Numbered from the stretch's first letter, positions 51,156-63,177 are shown. The stretch is 64,000 nt of DNA from Prevotella herbatica (GCF_017347605.1 NZ_AP024484.1:2928501-2992500), one strand, 5' to 3'. Notes: a model not told the origin generated them from the letters alone. Numbers and translations are program-made.

Positions 51156-51722
51156 ATGAACTATAAAATAATACTTGCCAGTAATTCTCCACGTCGTAAA
51201 GAATTACTTTCTGGTTTGAATATCCCCTTCAAAGTATTTGTAAAGGATGATATTGACGAGACTTATCCTGAATCTACACCTGTAGACGATGTTTCTTTGT
51301 ATTTATCAAAACTTAAATCTTCTGCTTATTTGAAAGATATAAAAGAGGATGAATTGATTATTACTGCAGATACTGTAGTTGTTGTGGATGAAGAGATCTT
51401 AGGCAAACCAAAAGATAAAGAGGATGCCGTTAGGATGTTGCGAATGATTAGCGGACGTACGCACAAAGTCATTACAGGCGTCAGTCTTACAACAATTTCT
51501 AAACAGCTTAGCTTCAAGGTTACAACTGAAGTTACATTTAAGAACTTAGAAGATGAAGAGATCAATTATTATATCTCAACTTTTAAGCCGTATGACAAGG
51601 CTGGTTCTTATGGAATTCAGGAATGGATAGGGTATATAGGGGTTACTTCTATTAAAGGAAGTTACTTTAATGTGATGGGATTTCCTGTGCAGAGAATATA
51701 TGAAGAGTTGAAAAATATGTGA
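51156..51722 (+). CDS. maf: Maf family nucleotide pyrophosphatase
   Basis: A 188-residue nucleoside-triphosphate pyrophosphatase that acts on dTTP/UTP and modified nucleotides. Family motifs: ILASNSPRRKELL at the start, ITADTVVVVDEEILGKPKDK, RMISGRTHKVITGV, and YDKAGSYGIQEWIGYIGVTS near the end. It closes the TetR operon, followed by a hairpin. Confidence 0.92.
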   Translation: MNYKIILASNSPRRKELLSGLNIPFKVFVKDDIDETYPESTPVDDVSLYLSKLKSSAYLKDIKEDELIITADTVVVVDEEILGKPKDKEDAVRMLRMISGRTHKVITGVSLTTISKQLSFKVTTEVTFKNLEDEEINYYISTFKPYDKAGSYGIQEWIGYIGVTSIKGSYFNVMGFPVQRIYEELKNM

Positions 51723-51744
51723 TACATATTGTCACTAAATATTC

Positions 51745-51780
51745 AGAACGGTCACTATGTTTTTGCGTAGTGACCGTTCT
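51745..51780 (+). terminator. Terminator of the tetR-maf operon
   Basis: AGAACGGTCACTA and TAGTGACCGTTCT form a 13-bp stem, 22 bases after maf. The T tract is short (TTTG-like), so it may work partly by stem strength. Confidence 0.75.
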
Positions 51781-51867
51781 TTGTAATCTATACTTTGCAA
51801 AACCCAGTTCATTGTGGTTACAATCTTACACTTTATCGTTAAACCAATATAAAAAACTGATATCATG

Positions 51868-51898
51868 TTTGAATGTTTCAGAATAATTGTTAACTTTG
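51868..51898 (+). promoter_or_regulatory. Promoter of the NhaD-like gene
   Basis: TTTG (51868-51871), exactly 19 bases, then TAACTTTG (51891-51898): a full match to the Bacteroidota consensus, 19 bases before the start. Confidence 0.85.
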
Positions 51899-51917
51899 CG
51901 ACTAAATAAAATAAACT

Positions 51918-53267
51918 ATGACGCTTATAATAGTCGCTATAATACTGCTGAGCTTTTTGCTCATCGCTACAGAAAAAATCACCAATGTGAATAAAGCTGC
52001 AATAGCTATTTTCGCTGGTACTGTAGGATGGGTCTTATATATTTGCTATGGCACTGATTTCGTAATGAGTCAGCATTATGGTGAATATGCAAGTTTCCTT
52101 GACAGTGCGACTTCTTCAAGCGTAGTAGTGAAACAATTTATTGCCAAACGTATTTTTCTTCCTTATGTAGGTGAAGCTGCTGAGATAGTTCTGTTTCTGT
52201 TGGCAACAATGACGATTGTTGAAATATTGAACAATAATGGATGTTTTGATTTCCTTTCTCAATTGCTTAAGACAAGAAATAGTAAGAGAATGCTTTGGTC
52301 GCTTGGAATTATTACGTTTTTGATTTCGGCAAATCTTGATAACCTCACTACAACTGTTATGATGATCACGATGATGCATGAAGTTGTACCAAGTCGTCGT
52401 CAGAGGATGATATTTGGTTCAGCTATAGTTGTAGCGGCAAATGCAGGCGGAGCTTTAACTGTTATAGGTAATCCAGAGGGATTGGTGTTGTGGAATATCG
52501 GAGCTGTGAGTGCTACTAATTTTTCAATGTCTCTTATAATTCCTTGCATTATCGCTTGGGCTATACCAACGTGGATGCTTGGTCGCATGCTTCCTGGTAG
52601 ATTGGATACCGAATGGGTGGTGATGCCATATAGAGGAGATGATACAAATCTTAATACTTGGCAGAGATTACTGATGCTATTCGTAGGAATAGGTGGACTT
52701 TGGTTTATCCCAACTTTCCATAATATAACAAAGTTGAGTCCATTTCTTGGTGCATTATGTGTTCTTTCAATCTTATGGATCGTTAATGAAATATTCAATC
52801 ATAAATTGATGAATGCAGACCAAATGATACAACGTCGCACCCCGCGCGTGTTGCAGTATGGAGTGATTCAGATGATGCTTTATGTAATGGGAGTTATGCT
52901 TGCCCTTGGTGTAGTTAAAGAAACTGGTGCAACTAAATTGTTGTGGGATTTTCTTCAGGAAAATATAAATAGTGTTTGGATATATGGTGTTATAGCAGGT
53001 GTTGTTAGTTCTGTTTTGGATACATTCGCAACTGCAATGAGTTTCATTCAGATAAAACAGAATATAGAATTGAACGACATATATTATAAGGTGATAGCAT
53101 TTTGTGTAATGTCAGGAGGAAATGTATTAGCAATAGGTAGCATGAGTGGTATCGCTTTATTAAAAATGGAACGTATGCATATTGGTTGGTATTTCAGGAA
53201 TGTAGGATGGAAATGCGTGCTTGGAACCGCTGTAGGCTTTATGGTACTGATGTTGGTGAATTTATAA
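51918..53267 (+). CDS. nhaD: NhaD-type sodium:proton antiporter
   Basis: A 449-residue inner-membrane carrier with about twelve hydrophobic segments, NhaD/ion-transporter superfamily. The first helix and ATEKITNVNKAAIAIFAGTV are typical of NhaD; LISANLDNLTTTVMMITMMH and VVAANAGGALTVIGNPEGLV are the helix-pair motifs; SSVLDTFATAMSFIQI follows in the second half. It exchanges sodium for protons for salt and pH balance. It has its own consensus promoter and is separated from pfk by 55 bases. Confidence 0.88.
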   Translation: MTLIIVAIILLSFLLIATEKITNVNKAAIAIFAGTVGWVLYICYGTDFVMSQHYGEYASFLDSATSSSVVVKQFIAKRIFLPYVGEAAEIVLFLLATMTIVEILNNNGCFDFLSQLLKTRNSKRMLWSLGIITFLISANLDNLTTTVMMITMMHEVVPSRRQRMIFGSAIVVAANAGGALTVIGNPEGLVLWNIGAVSATNFSMSLIIPCIIAWAIPTWMLGRMLPGRLDTEWVVMPYRGDDTNLNTWQRLLMLFVGIGGLWFIPTFHNITKLSPFLGALCVLSILWIVNEIFNHKLMNADQMIQRRTPRVLQYGVIQMMLYVMGVMLALGVVKETGATKLLWDFLQENINSVWIYGVIAGVVSSVLDTFATAMSFIQIKQNIELNDIYYKVIAFCVMSGGNVLAIGSMSGIALLKMERMHIGWYFRNVGWKCVLGTAVGFMVLMLVNL

Positions 53268-53322
53268 ATACGAGAATATAAAACTTATCAAGAATAAAAA
53301 AAATTAAGGTAATAATTTGATT

Positions 53323-54300
53323 ATGGCAAAAATTAAAACAATAGGTATTCTTACTTCTGGTGGTGATGCTCCTGGAATGAATGCTGCTATTCGTGCGGTT
53401 ACGCGTGCCGGAATTTATAACGGTTTCAATATTAAGGCTGTATATCGTGGATATGATGGCCTTATTAATGATGAGATTGTTGATTTCACGACAGAGAATG
53501 TCAGTGGTATTATCAATCAAGGTGGAACGATACTTAAGACTGCTCGTTCGACAGATTTTATGACAGACGAGGGAAAGAAAAAGGCTTACGATAATATTGT
53601 AAAAGAAGGTATTGACGCGCTTGTTGTAATCGGTGGAAACGGTTCTCTTACAGGTGCTATGTTATTTGCTCAGGAATATGATGTTTGTTGCATCGGACTT
53701 CCAGGAACAATTGACAATGACCTATTTGGTACAGATAATACCATAGGTTATGATACGACAATGAATACTATCGTGGAATGTGTTGACCGTATCCGTGATA
53801 CAGCCCAAAGTCATGAACGAATATTCTTTGTTGAGGTTATGGGACGTGATGCTGGTTTCTTGGCACAGAACTCTGCTATTGCGAGTGGTGCTGAAGCTGC
53901 TATTATTCCTGAAGACCGTACTGATGTAGACCAGTTGGCTCAGTTTATGGAACGAGGAATACGTAAAAGTAAAAAGAGTTGTATCGTGATTGTGAGCGAA
54001 AGTCCTAAATGTGGTGCTCTTTATTATGCAGACCGTGTAAAGAAAGAGTTCCCTGAATATGACGTACGTGTTTCTATCTTGGGACATCTTCAGCGTGGTG
54101 GTCGTCCTTCTGCACGTGATCGTATCCTTGCAAGTTGTACTGGCTTAGGTGCTGTTGAGGCTATCATGCAGGGACAGCGTAATATTATGGTCGGAATGAG
54201 AAATAATGAAGTTGTGTATGTTCCGATGAGCGAAGCAATACGAAGTGACAAACCTTTTGATCGTAAATTGATACAAGTACTAGATGAACTTAGTATCTAA
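53323..54300 (+). CDS. pfkA: 6-phosphofructokinase
   Basis: Glycolytic enzyme converting fructose-6-phosphate to the bisphosphate, 325 residues from ATG 53323 ([10 protein letters not shown]). Motifs: [29 protein letters not shown] with the catalytic aspartate, [11 protein letters not shown], and [17 protein letters not shown]. The ATP-site motif reads GGNGSLTGA instead of the GGDGS of E. coli; the glycine that marks ATP rather than pyrophosphate use is kept, but the metal-binding Asp is Asn. It lies before the ATP synthase operon but has a separate transcription unit. Confidence 0.92.
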   Translation: MAKIKTIGILTSGGDAPGMNAAIRAVTRAGIYNGFNIKAVYRGYDGLINDEIVDFTTENVSGIINQGGTILKTARSTDFMTDEGKKKAYDNIVKEGIDALVVIGGNGSLTGAMLFAQEYDVCCIGLPGTIDNDLFGTDNTIGYDTTMNTIVECVDRIRDTAQSHERIFFVEVMGRDAGFLAQNSAIASGAEAAIIPEDRTDVDQLAQFMERGIRKSKKSCIVIVSESPKCGALYYADRVKKEFPEYDVRVSILGHLQRGGRPSARDRILASCTGLGAVEAIMQGQRNIMVGMRNNEVVYVPMSEAIRSDKPFDRKLIQVLDELSI

Positions 54301-54362
54301 TATTAAAAGGTATTAAAAAGTGGTTAATATGTGGTTAATAATGGTACAAAACTCGGATTTGT

Positions 54363-54393
54363 TTTGTAGTTTCCGCAAATATTCGTACTTTTG
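54363..54393 (+). promoter_or_regulatory. Promoter of the ATP synthase operon
   Basis: TTTG (54363-54366), exactly 19 bases, then TACTTTTG (54386-54393), 43 bases before atpD. Confidence 0.85.
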
Positions 54394-54433
54394 CTATATC
54401 GAAAATAAATAGAACATTAATATAATATAGTAG

Positions 54434-55966
<1,533 letters not shown>

Positions 55967-55970
55967 ACTG

Positions 55971-56228
55971 ATGACGGATATGAGTTTGAAACTAAAAATC
56001 GTATCGCCGGAAAAGGTGGAGTTCAACGGTGAAGCCGACATTGTTAAGGTTCCTGGATTAATGGGGATGTTTGAAATTCTCAGCAACCATGCTCCGATAA
56101 TATCGGCACTTCAAGAAGGTATTGTTGAATTTGTTACCAATGAAGGTCGAAAAGAGGTGGCTATAACCGGAGGTTTCGTGGAGGTCCAGAAGAATGATGT
56201 CAATATCTGTGTAGAAAAAGCACAATGA
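55971..56228 (+). CDS. atpC: ATP synthase subunit epsilon
   Basis: Rotor-stalk subunit of F1, 85 residues, only the N-terminal beta-sandwich (LKIVSPEKVEFNGEADIVKV, then PGLMGMFEILSNHAPIISAL). The C-terminal inhibitory helices of E. coli epsilon are absent, as usual in Bacteroidota. It starts 4 bases after atpD and overlaps the next gene by ATGA. Confidence 0.94.
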   Translation: MTDMSLKLKIVSPEKVEFNGEADIVKVPGLMGMFEILSNHAPIISALQEGIVEFVTNEGRKEVAITGGFVEVQKNDVNICVEKAQ

Positions 56229-56497
56229 GCATATTGATAATTTTTCTATCTGTATTCTTTTATGTCCTTTTAGGTACAGCTTACGTTAAAGGATATGATT
56301 TCGTAAAAAGTCATGCTCCGGGTAATTTAGTAAATTTCTATCTTATTATGGCAACAATACGCATATTACTTGTGGCTACGATAGTCGCTGTTTATGTGTT
56401 GTTGTCTAAGGATAGGAACGATTCTATCCATTTTGCGGCAATGTTTCTAGGAATGTATGTCGTAACGATGGTAGTAACGCTGATTTTAAAACATTAA
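56225..56497 (+). CDS. AtpI-like small membrane protein of the ATP synthase operon
   Basis: A 90-residue protein with three or so hydrophobic helices (SILIIFLSVFFYVLLGTAYV, then FYLIMATIRILLVATIVAVY and FAAMFLGMYVVTMVVTLILK). Its place between epsilon and subunit a is that of the subunit I/AtpI-like protein that helps c-ring assembly in other bacteria. Assignment rests mainly on context and size. Confidence 0.7.
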   Translation: MSILIIFLSVFFYVLLGTAYVKGYDFVKSHAPGNLVNFYLIMATIRILLVATIVAVYVLLSKDRNDSIHFAAMFLGMYVVTMVVTLILKH

Positions 56498-56503
56498 GTA
56501 GAA

Positions 56504-57577
56504 ATGAATCACATCAAACGACTGTTAGGTATTTTAATGGTAATGCTTGCCGTATTGCCGACTTTCGCAAATGGCAAAGGTGGTGATCCAAATATTAAGG
56601 ATGTGGTGCTTGAGCATATCAAGGATTCTTATGACTGGCACATTACTAATATTGGAGATAAGCCTTTGGTAATACATTTGCCGATAATCGTGAACAGTTC
56701 AACTGGTTTCCATGTATTTTGCAGTTCGCAATTTTCAGAAGTTGCAGATGCTAAAGGATACCGTCATGGACCGTTTAATTTAGCAATAGCAAGCAAGGGC
56801 GACAATGCCGGTAAAATAGTTGAGATAGACAAGTCGGGGGCAGAACTGCGTCCTTTTGATATCTCTATTACTAAAACCGTGGCGGTGATGTTTATAGATG
56901 TCATCATATTGCTTTGTTGCATTTTGATACCTGCCAGATGGTACAAGAAACGTAAAGCTGGTGATCCTGCTCCTAAGGGATTTATAGGATTTATTGAAAT
57001 GATGGTGATGTATGTCGTTGACGAAATCATCAAACCAGGTGTAGGAAAGGGTTATGAGAAATACACTCCATATCTGCTTACATGTTTCTTCTTTATATTT
57101 ACATGTAATTTAATGGGCTTGATGCCATTTCCTCCTGGTGGTGGAAACGTGACGGGAAATATTACCGTTACATTTCTTTTGGCATTGTGTACATTTATAA
57201 TAGTACAGTTTAGTGGAAACAAACATTATTGGAAAGATATCTTCTGGCCTAATGTTCCTACATGGTTGAAAGTACCGGTACCAGTTATTCCTGTTATCGA
57301 ATTTGTAGGTGTCTTCACAAAACCGTTTGCTCTTATGATTCGACTTTTCGCCAACATGATGGCTGGACATGCTATCGGACTTGCTATAACATGTATAATA
57401 TTCCTTGTCGCAAGTAAAACTGCAGCAGTATTTCTTAGTATGTCTGCTTTAAGTATTGTGATGAGTATATTTATGATGTGTTTGGAATGTTTGGTATGCT
57501 TTATTCAGGCAATGGTATTCACTATGCTTAGTGCAGTATTCATTGGATTGGCAAGAGCTGAACCAGAACACGAATAA
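56504..57577 (+). CDS. atpB: ATP synthase subunit a
   Basis: Proton-channel subunit of F0, 357 residues. It carries an N-terminal signal-like segment (LLGILMVMLAVLPTFANGKG) and a periplasmic extension of about 100 residues before the membrane core, typical of the Bacteroidota. The core has FTKPFALMIRLFANMMAGHA with the essential arginine (IRLFANM) and the last helix with QAMVFTMLSAVFIGLA. It lies 6 bases after the AtpI-like gene. Confidence 0.95.
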   Translation: MNHIKRLLGILMVMLAVLPTFANGKGGDPNIKDVVLEHIKDSYDWHITNIGDKPLVIHLPIIVNSSTGFHVFCSSQFSEVADAKGYRHGPFNLAIASKGDNAGKIVEIDKSGAELRPFDISITKTVAVMFIDVIILLCCILIPARWYKKRKAGDPAPKGFIGFIEMMVMYVVDEIIKPGVGKGYEKYTPYLLTCFFFIFTCNLMGLMPFPPGGGNVTGNITVTFLLALCTFIIVQFSGNKHYWKDIFWPNVPTWLKVPVPVIPVIEFVGVFTKPFALMIRLFANMMAGHAIGLAITCIIFLVASKTAAVFLSMSALSIVMSIFMMCLECLVCFIQAMVFTMLSAVFIGLARAEPEHE

Positions 57578-57606
57578 TTAATATAAAAAATAAAATAACA
57601 ATTTAA

Positions 57607-57855
<249 letters not shown>

Positions 57856-57939
57856 TATAAAACTTTTTTGGAGGAATGTTGCAATTGGATTAGTTCCAAA
57901 TGTATAAAAACATTCCTCTACATATAATTAAAACAGTGT

Positions 57940-58443
57940 ATGGATTTATTGATTCCTAGTACTGGCTTGCTATTTTGGATGTCTTTGACGTTCCTTGTCG
58001 TACTATTTATCTTATGGAAGTTTGGTTTTCCTGTTATCGTAAAAATGGTAACAGAGAGAAAGGCTTTCATTGATGATAGTCTACGTCAGGCTCATGAAGC
58101 AAACGAAAAACTAGCTAATATACAGAAAGAGGGTGAATCCATCTTGCAGGAAGCGCGTGAGAAGCAAGCCGTAATATTGAAAGAAGCTGCTAACACACGT
58201 GATGCAATTGTTGAAAAGGCCCAGGATAAAGCACGTGAGGAAGGTGCCCGCTTGATTAACGATGCCAAAATAGAAATTGACAACGAAAAGCAGGCTGCTA
58301 TAAGTGATATCCGAAAGCAAGTAGCAACATTGAGTGTTGAAATAGCCGAGAAGATTCTTCGCGAAAAACTTGGTAAAGACAAAGCTCAGATGGATTTGAT
58401 TGACCGTATGCTGGATGACGTTTCTTCGGCAGAAAATAAATAA
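57940..58443 (+). CDS. atpF: ATP synthase subunit b
   Basis: Peripheral-stalk subunit, 167 residues. One N-terminal membrane helix (STGLLFWMSLTFLVVLFILW) is followed by a long charged coiled coil (RQAHEANEKLANIQKEGESI and on). It starts 84 bases after atpE; the intervening bases include an imperfect GGAATG/CATTCC hairpin (about 57872-57917) that may adjust the c:b ratio. Confidence 0.94.
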   Translation: MDLLIPSTGLLFWMSLTFLVVLFILWKFGFPVIVKMVTERKAFIDDSLRQAHEANEKLANIQKEGESILQEAREKQAVILKEAANTRDAIVEKAQDKAREEGARLINDAKIEIDNEKQAAISDIRKQVATLSVEIAEKILREKLGKDKAQMDLIDRMLDDVSSAENK

Positions 58444-58449
58444 TTAGTT

Positions 58450-58986
58450 ATGGATATAGGAGTAATATCGGTAAGATATGCGCGTGCACTGCTAAAAGGC
58501 AGTACAGATGCTAAAATCGAGGATTCGGTGTATAAAGATATGCAAATTCTTGCAAAGAGTTACATCGATGTACCTGAACTCAGATTTACGATAGACAATC
58601 CAATGCTTTCAAAAGACAGTAAGGAAAATCTTCTCGTTACTGCGGCAGGAAGCAATGTTTGCGAACTTACGAAGACTTTCATTTCTCTTGTCTTGAAAGA
58701 AGGTCGTGAGGGAATAATGCAGTTCATGGCTAATTCGTATATCACACTTTATAGAAAACAGAAGAATGTCATCCGTGGCAAACTCATTACCGCTGCTGCC
58801 GTATCTGATAACACAGAGTTGAAAATGCGACAGATGGTGGAGAGTAATACTAATGGAACTGTGGAGTTTGAGACCGAGGTTGAACCTGATATTATCGGGG
58901 GCTTTATCCTAGAGTATGATACTTACAGAATGGACGCTAGCGTGAAATCAAAGCTTAACGGCATCCTGACACAGCTTAAGAAATAA
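58450..58986 (+). CDS. atpH: ATP synthase subunit delta
   Basis: F1 stalk subunit (OSCP), 178 residues. Start [20 protein letters not shown] and the C-terminal [26 protein letters not shown] match the family. It lies 6 bases after atpF and 17 before atpA. Confidence 0.93.
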   Translation: MDIGVISVRYARALLKGSTDAKIEDSVYKDMQILAKSYIDVPELRFTIDNPMLSKDSKENLLVTAAGSNVCELTKTFISLVLKEGREGIMQFMANSYITLYRKQKNVIRGKLITAAAVSDNTELKMRQMVESNTNGTVEFETEVEPDIIGGFILEYDTYRMDASVKSKLNGILTQLKK

Positions 58987-59003
58987 TTTTTAAAATACAA
59001 ATT

Positions 59004-60590
59004 ATGTCAGATAAAATAAAACCAAGCGAAGTGTCTCAAGTTCTTCTTGAACAGCTCAAAGGTGTCAATGGCAGTGAGAAGTTTGATGAGGTGGGTACTG
59101 TGCTCCAGGTGAGTGATGGTGTTGCCCGCATCTATGGACTTCGCAATGCTGAGGCCAATGAATTGTTGGAGTTTGAGAACGGAACAAAGGCAATTGTGAT
59201 GAATCTGGAGGAAGACAACGTAGGATGCGTGCTTCTTGGATCTACCGCTGGCATTAAGGAGGGAATGACTGTTAAGCGCACAAAGCGTATTTCTTCAATT
59301 CTCGTTAATGACAACATGCTTGGGCGTGTGATCAATCCTATTGGTGAAGCTATAGATGGCAAAGGCGATATAGATTTGACTGATGCCTTTGAAATGCCTC
59401 TTGATAGAAAAGCTCCAGGAGTTATCTTTCGTCAACCTGTTAAGGAACCGTTACAGACTGGTTTGAAGGCTGTCGATTCAATGATTCCTATTGGTCGTGG
59501 TCAGCGCGAACTTATCATTGGTGACCGTCAGACTGGTAAAACTGCAATTGCTGTAGATGCGATTATCAATCAGAAAAGTCTTTATGATGCTGGAAAACCA
59601 GTATATTGTATATATGTAGCGATAGGTCAGAAGGCTTCTACCGTAGCTACATTGGTTGCTACTCTTAAGGAGCATGGTGCAATGCCATATACTATTATTG
59701 TAGCTGCCACAGCTGCAGATCCTGCTGCTATGCAATATTATGCACCTTTTGCTGGTGCTGCTATCGGTGAATATTTCCGTGATCGTGGATATAGTGCTCT
59801 TGTGGTATATGATGACCTTAGTAAACAGGCTGTTGCATATCGTGAGGTATCTTTGATATTGAGACGTCCTTCTGGACGTGAGGCTTATCCAGGTGATGTG
59901 TTCTATTTGCACTCTCGTCTTTTGGAACGTGCTGCACGTATCAACAATCAGCAAGAAATTGCTGAGCAGATGAACGACCTTCCTGATTGTATGAAGGGCC
60001 ATGTTCGTGGCGGTGGTTCGTTGACGGCTTTGCCTATCATTGAGACACAGGCTGGTGACGTTTCTGCATACATTCCTACAAATGTTATTTCCATTACTGA
60101 TGGCCAGATATATTTGGAAACAAATCTGTTTAACCAAGGTTTCCGTCCAGCTATTAATGTTGGTATCTCTGTATCTCGTGTAGGTGGTTCTGCACAGATT
60201 AAGAGTATGAAGAAGGTTGCCGGTACACTTAAGATTGACCAAGCTCAATATAGGGAACTAGAGGCTTTCTCTAAATTCTCAAGTGATATGGATGCCGTTA
60301 CAGCAATGACTTTGGATCGTGGACGTAAGAACAATCAACTTCTTATCCAACCACAGTATAGCCCAATGTCAGTAGGTGAGCAGGTTGCTATCCTTTATTG
60401 TGGAGTACATGGTTTGATGCATGATGTTCCTGTTGAGCAGGTTCGTGAATGTCAGAATCAGTTCTTGGATGCAATGCGTTCTTCTCATAACGATATACTT
60501 GATACCTTGGCTGACGGACAGTTGAGTGATGAGGTCATAAAGGTTATTGAGGACACAATGGCTAATGTTGTTGGACAATATAAAGGTTGA
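59004..60590 (+). CDS. atpA: ATP synthase subunit alpha
   Basis: Non-catalytic nucleotide-binding subunit of F1, 528 residues. P-loop [68 protein letters not shown], and [14 protein letters not shown] are all intact. The normal length and motifs leave no doubt. Confidence 0.98.
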   Translation: MSDKIKPSEVSQVLLEQLKGVNGSEKFDEVGTVLQVSDGVARIYGLRNAEANELLEFENGTKAIVMNLEEDNVGCVLLGSTAGIKEGMTVKRTKRISSILVNDNMLGRVINPIGEAIDGKGDIDLTDAFEMPLDRKAPGVIFRQPVKEPLQTGLKAVDSMIPIGRGQRELIIGDRQTGKTAIAVDAIINQKSLYDAGKPVYCIYVAIGQKASTVATLVATLKEHGAMPYTIIVAATAADPAAMQYYAPFAGAAIGEYFRDRGYSALVVYDDLSKQAVAYREVSLILRRPSGREAYPGDVFYLHSRLLERAARINNQQEIAEQMNDLPDCMKGHVRGGGSLTALPIIETQAGDVSAYIPTNVISITDGQIYLETNLFNQGFRPAINVGISVSRVGGSAQIKSMKKVAGTLKIDQAQYRELEAFSKFSSDMDAVTAMTLDRGRKNNQLLIQPQYSPMSVGEQVAILYCGVHGLMHDVPVEQVRECQNQFLDAMRSSHNDILDTLADGQLSDEVIKVIEDTMANVVGQYKG

Positions 60591-60621
60591 TAGTTTTAAC
60601 AATTAAGATTAATAGTTAGCA

Positions 60622-61590
60622 ATGCCGTCATTAAAAGAGATAAAAACACGTATCGAATCTGTTAATAGCACTCGTAAAATTACAAGTGCTATGAAGATGG
60701 TGGCTTCTAGTAAACTTCATCATGCCCAGACTGCCATTCAGAGTATGCTGCCTTATGAGAATTTACTTGAGCATATCCTCAAGTCTTTCTTGTTGACAGT
60801 GCCTGAAGCGTGGAATGAGCTAAAGTCTGAGCGTCAGGTAAAAAAGGTTGCGCTTGTTGTTTATACCAGCAATAGTTCTTTGTGTGGTGGATTCAACAAT
60901 AACATAATAAAGATGCTCGGCTTGGCTATAGATGATTATAAAGCTCGTGGCATTGATGACATCATTGTTTACCCGATCGGTAGAAAGGTTGAAGAATATG
61001 TCGTTAAGCAAGGGCTAACTAAAGCTGGGAGTTATCTTGAACTTGTAGATAAACCAAATTCAGCAGGATGTGCGGCTATCGCAAAGGAACTGCGTGATAA
61101 GTTTATTGCTCATGAAATAGATAAGGTTGAAATTATCTATCATCATTTCAAAAGTGCAGGTTCGCAGATTCTTACGCGTAAGACTTATTTGCCTATCGAC
61201 TTGTCTACAGAGTCTATCGGTAATGAAAACGATCGTGATTTGAGTGGTAACACAACTACCGCTAAGGCGCAGGAATATCTAAAGAAGCGTAAACTAGAGG
61301 AAGAAAGAGAGAAGGCTGAGGCAAAACCTCTTAATGATAATTTCATTGTCGAGCCTGATCTTAATGCTGTTTTGGGTATTTTGATACCAAAACAACTTAA
61401 TCTTCAGCTATATACAGCGTTATTAGATAGTAATGCCAGTGAACATGCTGCTCGTATGGTAGCAATGCAGACAGCCACAGATAATGCTAATGATTTATTG
61501 CGTGGATTGAATTTGCAGTATAATAAGAGTCGTCAGCAGGCAATTACTAATGAGTTGCTTGATATTGTAGGAGGAAGTTCCAACAGATAA
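60622..61590 (+). CDS. atpG: ATP synthase subunit gamma
   Basis: Central-stalk rotor subunit of F1, 322 residues. The N-terminal helix MPSLKEIKTRIESVNSTRKI, then TSAMKMVASSKLHHAQ, and the C-terminal SEHAARMVAMQTATDNANDL are typical. A charged insert of about 40 residues (KAQEYLKKRKLEEEREKAEA, residues 215-235) is common in the phylum. It is the last gene of the operon. Confidence 0.95.
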   Translation: MPSLKEIKTRIESVNSTRKITSAMKMVASSKLHHAQTAIQSMLPYENLLEHILKSFLLTVPEAWNELKSERQVKKVALVVYTSNSSLCGGFNNNIIKMLGLAIDDYKARGIDDIIVYPIGRKVEEYVVKQGLTKAGSYLELVDKPNSAGCAAIAKELRDKFIAHEIDKVEIIYHHFKSAGSQILTRKTYLPIDLSTESIGNENDRDLSGNTTTAKAQEYLKKRKLEEEREKAEAKPLNDNFIVEPDLNAVLGILIPKQLNLQLYTALLDSNASEHAARMVAMQTATDNANDLLRGLNLQYNKSRQQAITNELLDIVGGSSNR

Positions 61591-61611
61591 CGATTTCTTC
61601 AAATAAATATG

Positions 61612-61648
61612 AAAAAGGAATATTGCATTATAGCAGTATTCCTTTTTT
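61612..61648 (+). terminator. Terminator of the ATP synthase operon
   Basis: AAAAAGGAATA and TATTCCTTTTT form an 11-bp stem with a 14-base loop, then a T tract, 22 bases after atpG. Confidence 0.88.
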
Positions 61649-61847
61649 GTTTATCACATATATGTAATTTTATAGGCATATCTCTCTGCATTTATATTTT
61701 ATATTAGCTAGGTTATGTTCTAATAGCTTTAAAATAAAGTCTTTAGCAGCAATTATCTTTAAATTATAGCTATGCCAAGCTATATTGATTTGCGGCGTTA
61801 TTACGATGAGATGTATAAATTAGCTTGAAATTCATGTTGTTTTATAA

Positions 61848-61991
61848 CGACATAATGCAAACGTTTGATCGACATAATGCAAACTTTATATCGTAGAAAC
61901 GCAAACGTTTGATCGACATAATGCAAACTTTGTATCGTAGAAACGTAAACTTTTGATCGATGAAACGTAAACTTTGCATCGTAGAAACGCA
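61848..61991. repeat. 22-bp tandem repeat array
   Basis: Six full copies and one partial copy of a 22-bp unit beginning CGACATAATGCAAAC or CGTAGAAACGCAAAC and ending TTTGAT/TTGCAT start at 61848, 61870, 61892, 61914, 61936, 61958 and 61980. The copies alternate between two variants. Single further copies of CGTAGAAACGCA occur at about 62265 and a variant near 62490. No spacers are present. Confidence 0.85.
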
Positions 61992-62644
61992 TTTCAGAAT
62001 TGAAAACACGAATTATATGGCTTAAAATGTTGGCCTGTAAACATACAAAACTTACTATTTATTACTAGGATATTATTATTTATTACGCATCTATATAACT
62101 TTAAAATCAACAATTCCCTACATAGGTTTTTAAAAAATATAAGCGTCTAAGTGACTTTTTGCTGATTATCAGCAAGTTATAATTCTTTCTATACATTTAT
62201 TGTGTCGAAGTAACGTCATATATAATAAATCAGCTATAAAATATACTATCATTTGCATTATATCGTAGAAACGCAGGTTTTAACGACACTTGCACATAAC
62301 CATTCATTATCACAAAAAGTTTCTAATTGATTGATGGTCAGTGCGTAGACACATAGACACTAAAAAGACGAAAGATCTGTAGTGCATGTGCGTGCGTACA
62401 TTATGGATAATAGAATATATATTTTGTGTTTGCGTATCTTCTAGTTATAAAATCATCTCTAGTTTCGCTTTCAAATATCCACTATTACGTAGACACGCAT
62501 TTCCATGATGTAGTTTAAACATAGCTTAAACTATCTTTTGTATTCTCTTATCACCTTTGTTTAAAGGCAAAGAGAATGAAGACATAGTTGCGTAGCTAAA
62601 AAACAGTAAAAGCAAGTAACCTAATTCAATAACTTCAAATGGAT
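61992..62644. other. Non-coding AT-rich spacer
   Basis: No gene, RNA or clear hairpin is recognised between the tandem array and the rhodanese gene, apart from isolated copies of the tandem-repeat core (TCGTAGAAACGC near 62264). Composition is very AT-rich. Confidence 0.5.
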
Positions 62645-63025
62645 TTATTTAGAGATACTTTTTCCTGCTTGTTCCCATTCCATGATTCCTCCACGTAGGT
62701 TTATTACTTTAAACTTAGCCTTTTGAAGTATACCAGCACCAATCAAACTACGCTTACCAGAACGACAATATATAGCAACAGGTTTATCTTTACTTAGTTT
62801 CTCTTCTGCTAATTGTTTAAAGTTACCTTTTTTCACATCAATGTTTGTTGCTCCAGGTATTCTTCCACTGGCATATTCTTCGGCAGTACGAGCATCAACA
62901 AGTTGCACTTTAGAAGATTTTACTAGTCCTTCAAACTTATTTGCATCAACTGTTACAATTTTATTTGTATTACAACTGGCTAGAGACAAAACAGTTCCTA
63001 ATACAGCTAACATTACTTTCTTCAT
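62645..63025 (-). CDS. Rhodanese-domain lipoprotein
   Basis: A 126-residue exported lipoprotein. The signal MKKVMLAVLGTVLSLASCNT has lipobox LASC (Cys18). The rest is a single rhodanese domain (VQLVDARTAEEYASGRIPGA, then NIDV) with active-site loop CRSGKRS, the catalytic cysteine in AIYCRSGKRS, and LRGGIMEWEQAGK at the end. It transfers sulfur or handles reactive sulfur species in the envelope; the donor is unknown. A promoter-like TAACTTTA lies at 63058-63051 on the - strand. Confidence 0.88.
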   Translation of the reverse strand: MKKVMLAVLGTVLSLASCNTNKIVTVDANKFEGLVKSSKVQLVDARTAEEYASGRIPGATNIDVKKGNFKQLAEEKLSKDKPVAIYCRSGKRSLIGAGILQKAKFKVINLRGGIMEWEQAGKSISK

Positions 63026-63177
63026 TTCTTTACATTTAATATTTTGCCGGTAAAGTTAGGGAATAATATTGAAGTATCAAAAGTTAATTTACATAATTTA
63101 ATGATCATCATAATGTAAATATCGTTTTTATTTCATATTTTTACAGTTGCAATTATTGAATTTAAAACGTAAACATT

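Noticed and set aside
59478..60248. Long open frame (256 codons) on the - strand
   Set aside because: Lies wholly antisense to atpA, with Cys/Thr/Ile-rich composition typical of a shadow frame and no family motif.
61848..61991. CRISPR array
   Set aside because: The 22-bp units are directly adjacent without spacers and no cas gene is present.
61591..62644. tRNA or other structured RNA in the large spacer
   Set aside because: No cloverleaf arms, T-loop (GTTCRANNC) or long stem could be found by eye; none was found elsewhere in the window either, though a covariance search would be more sensitive.
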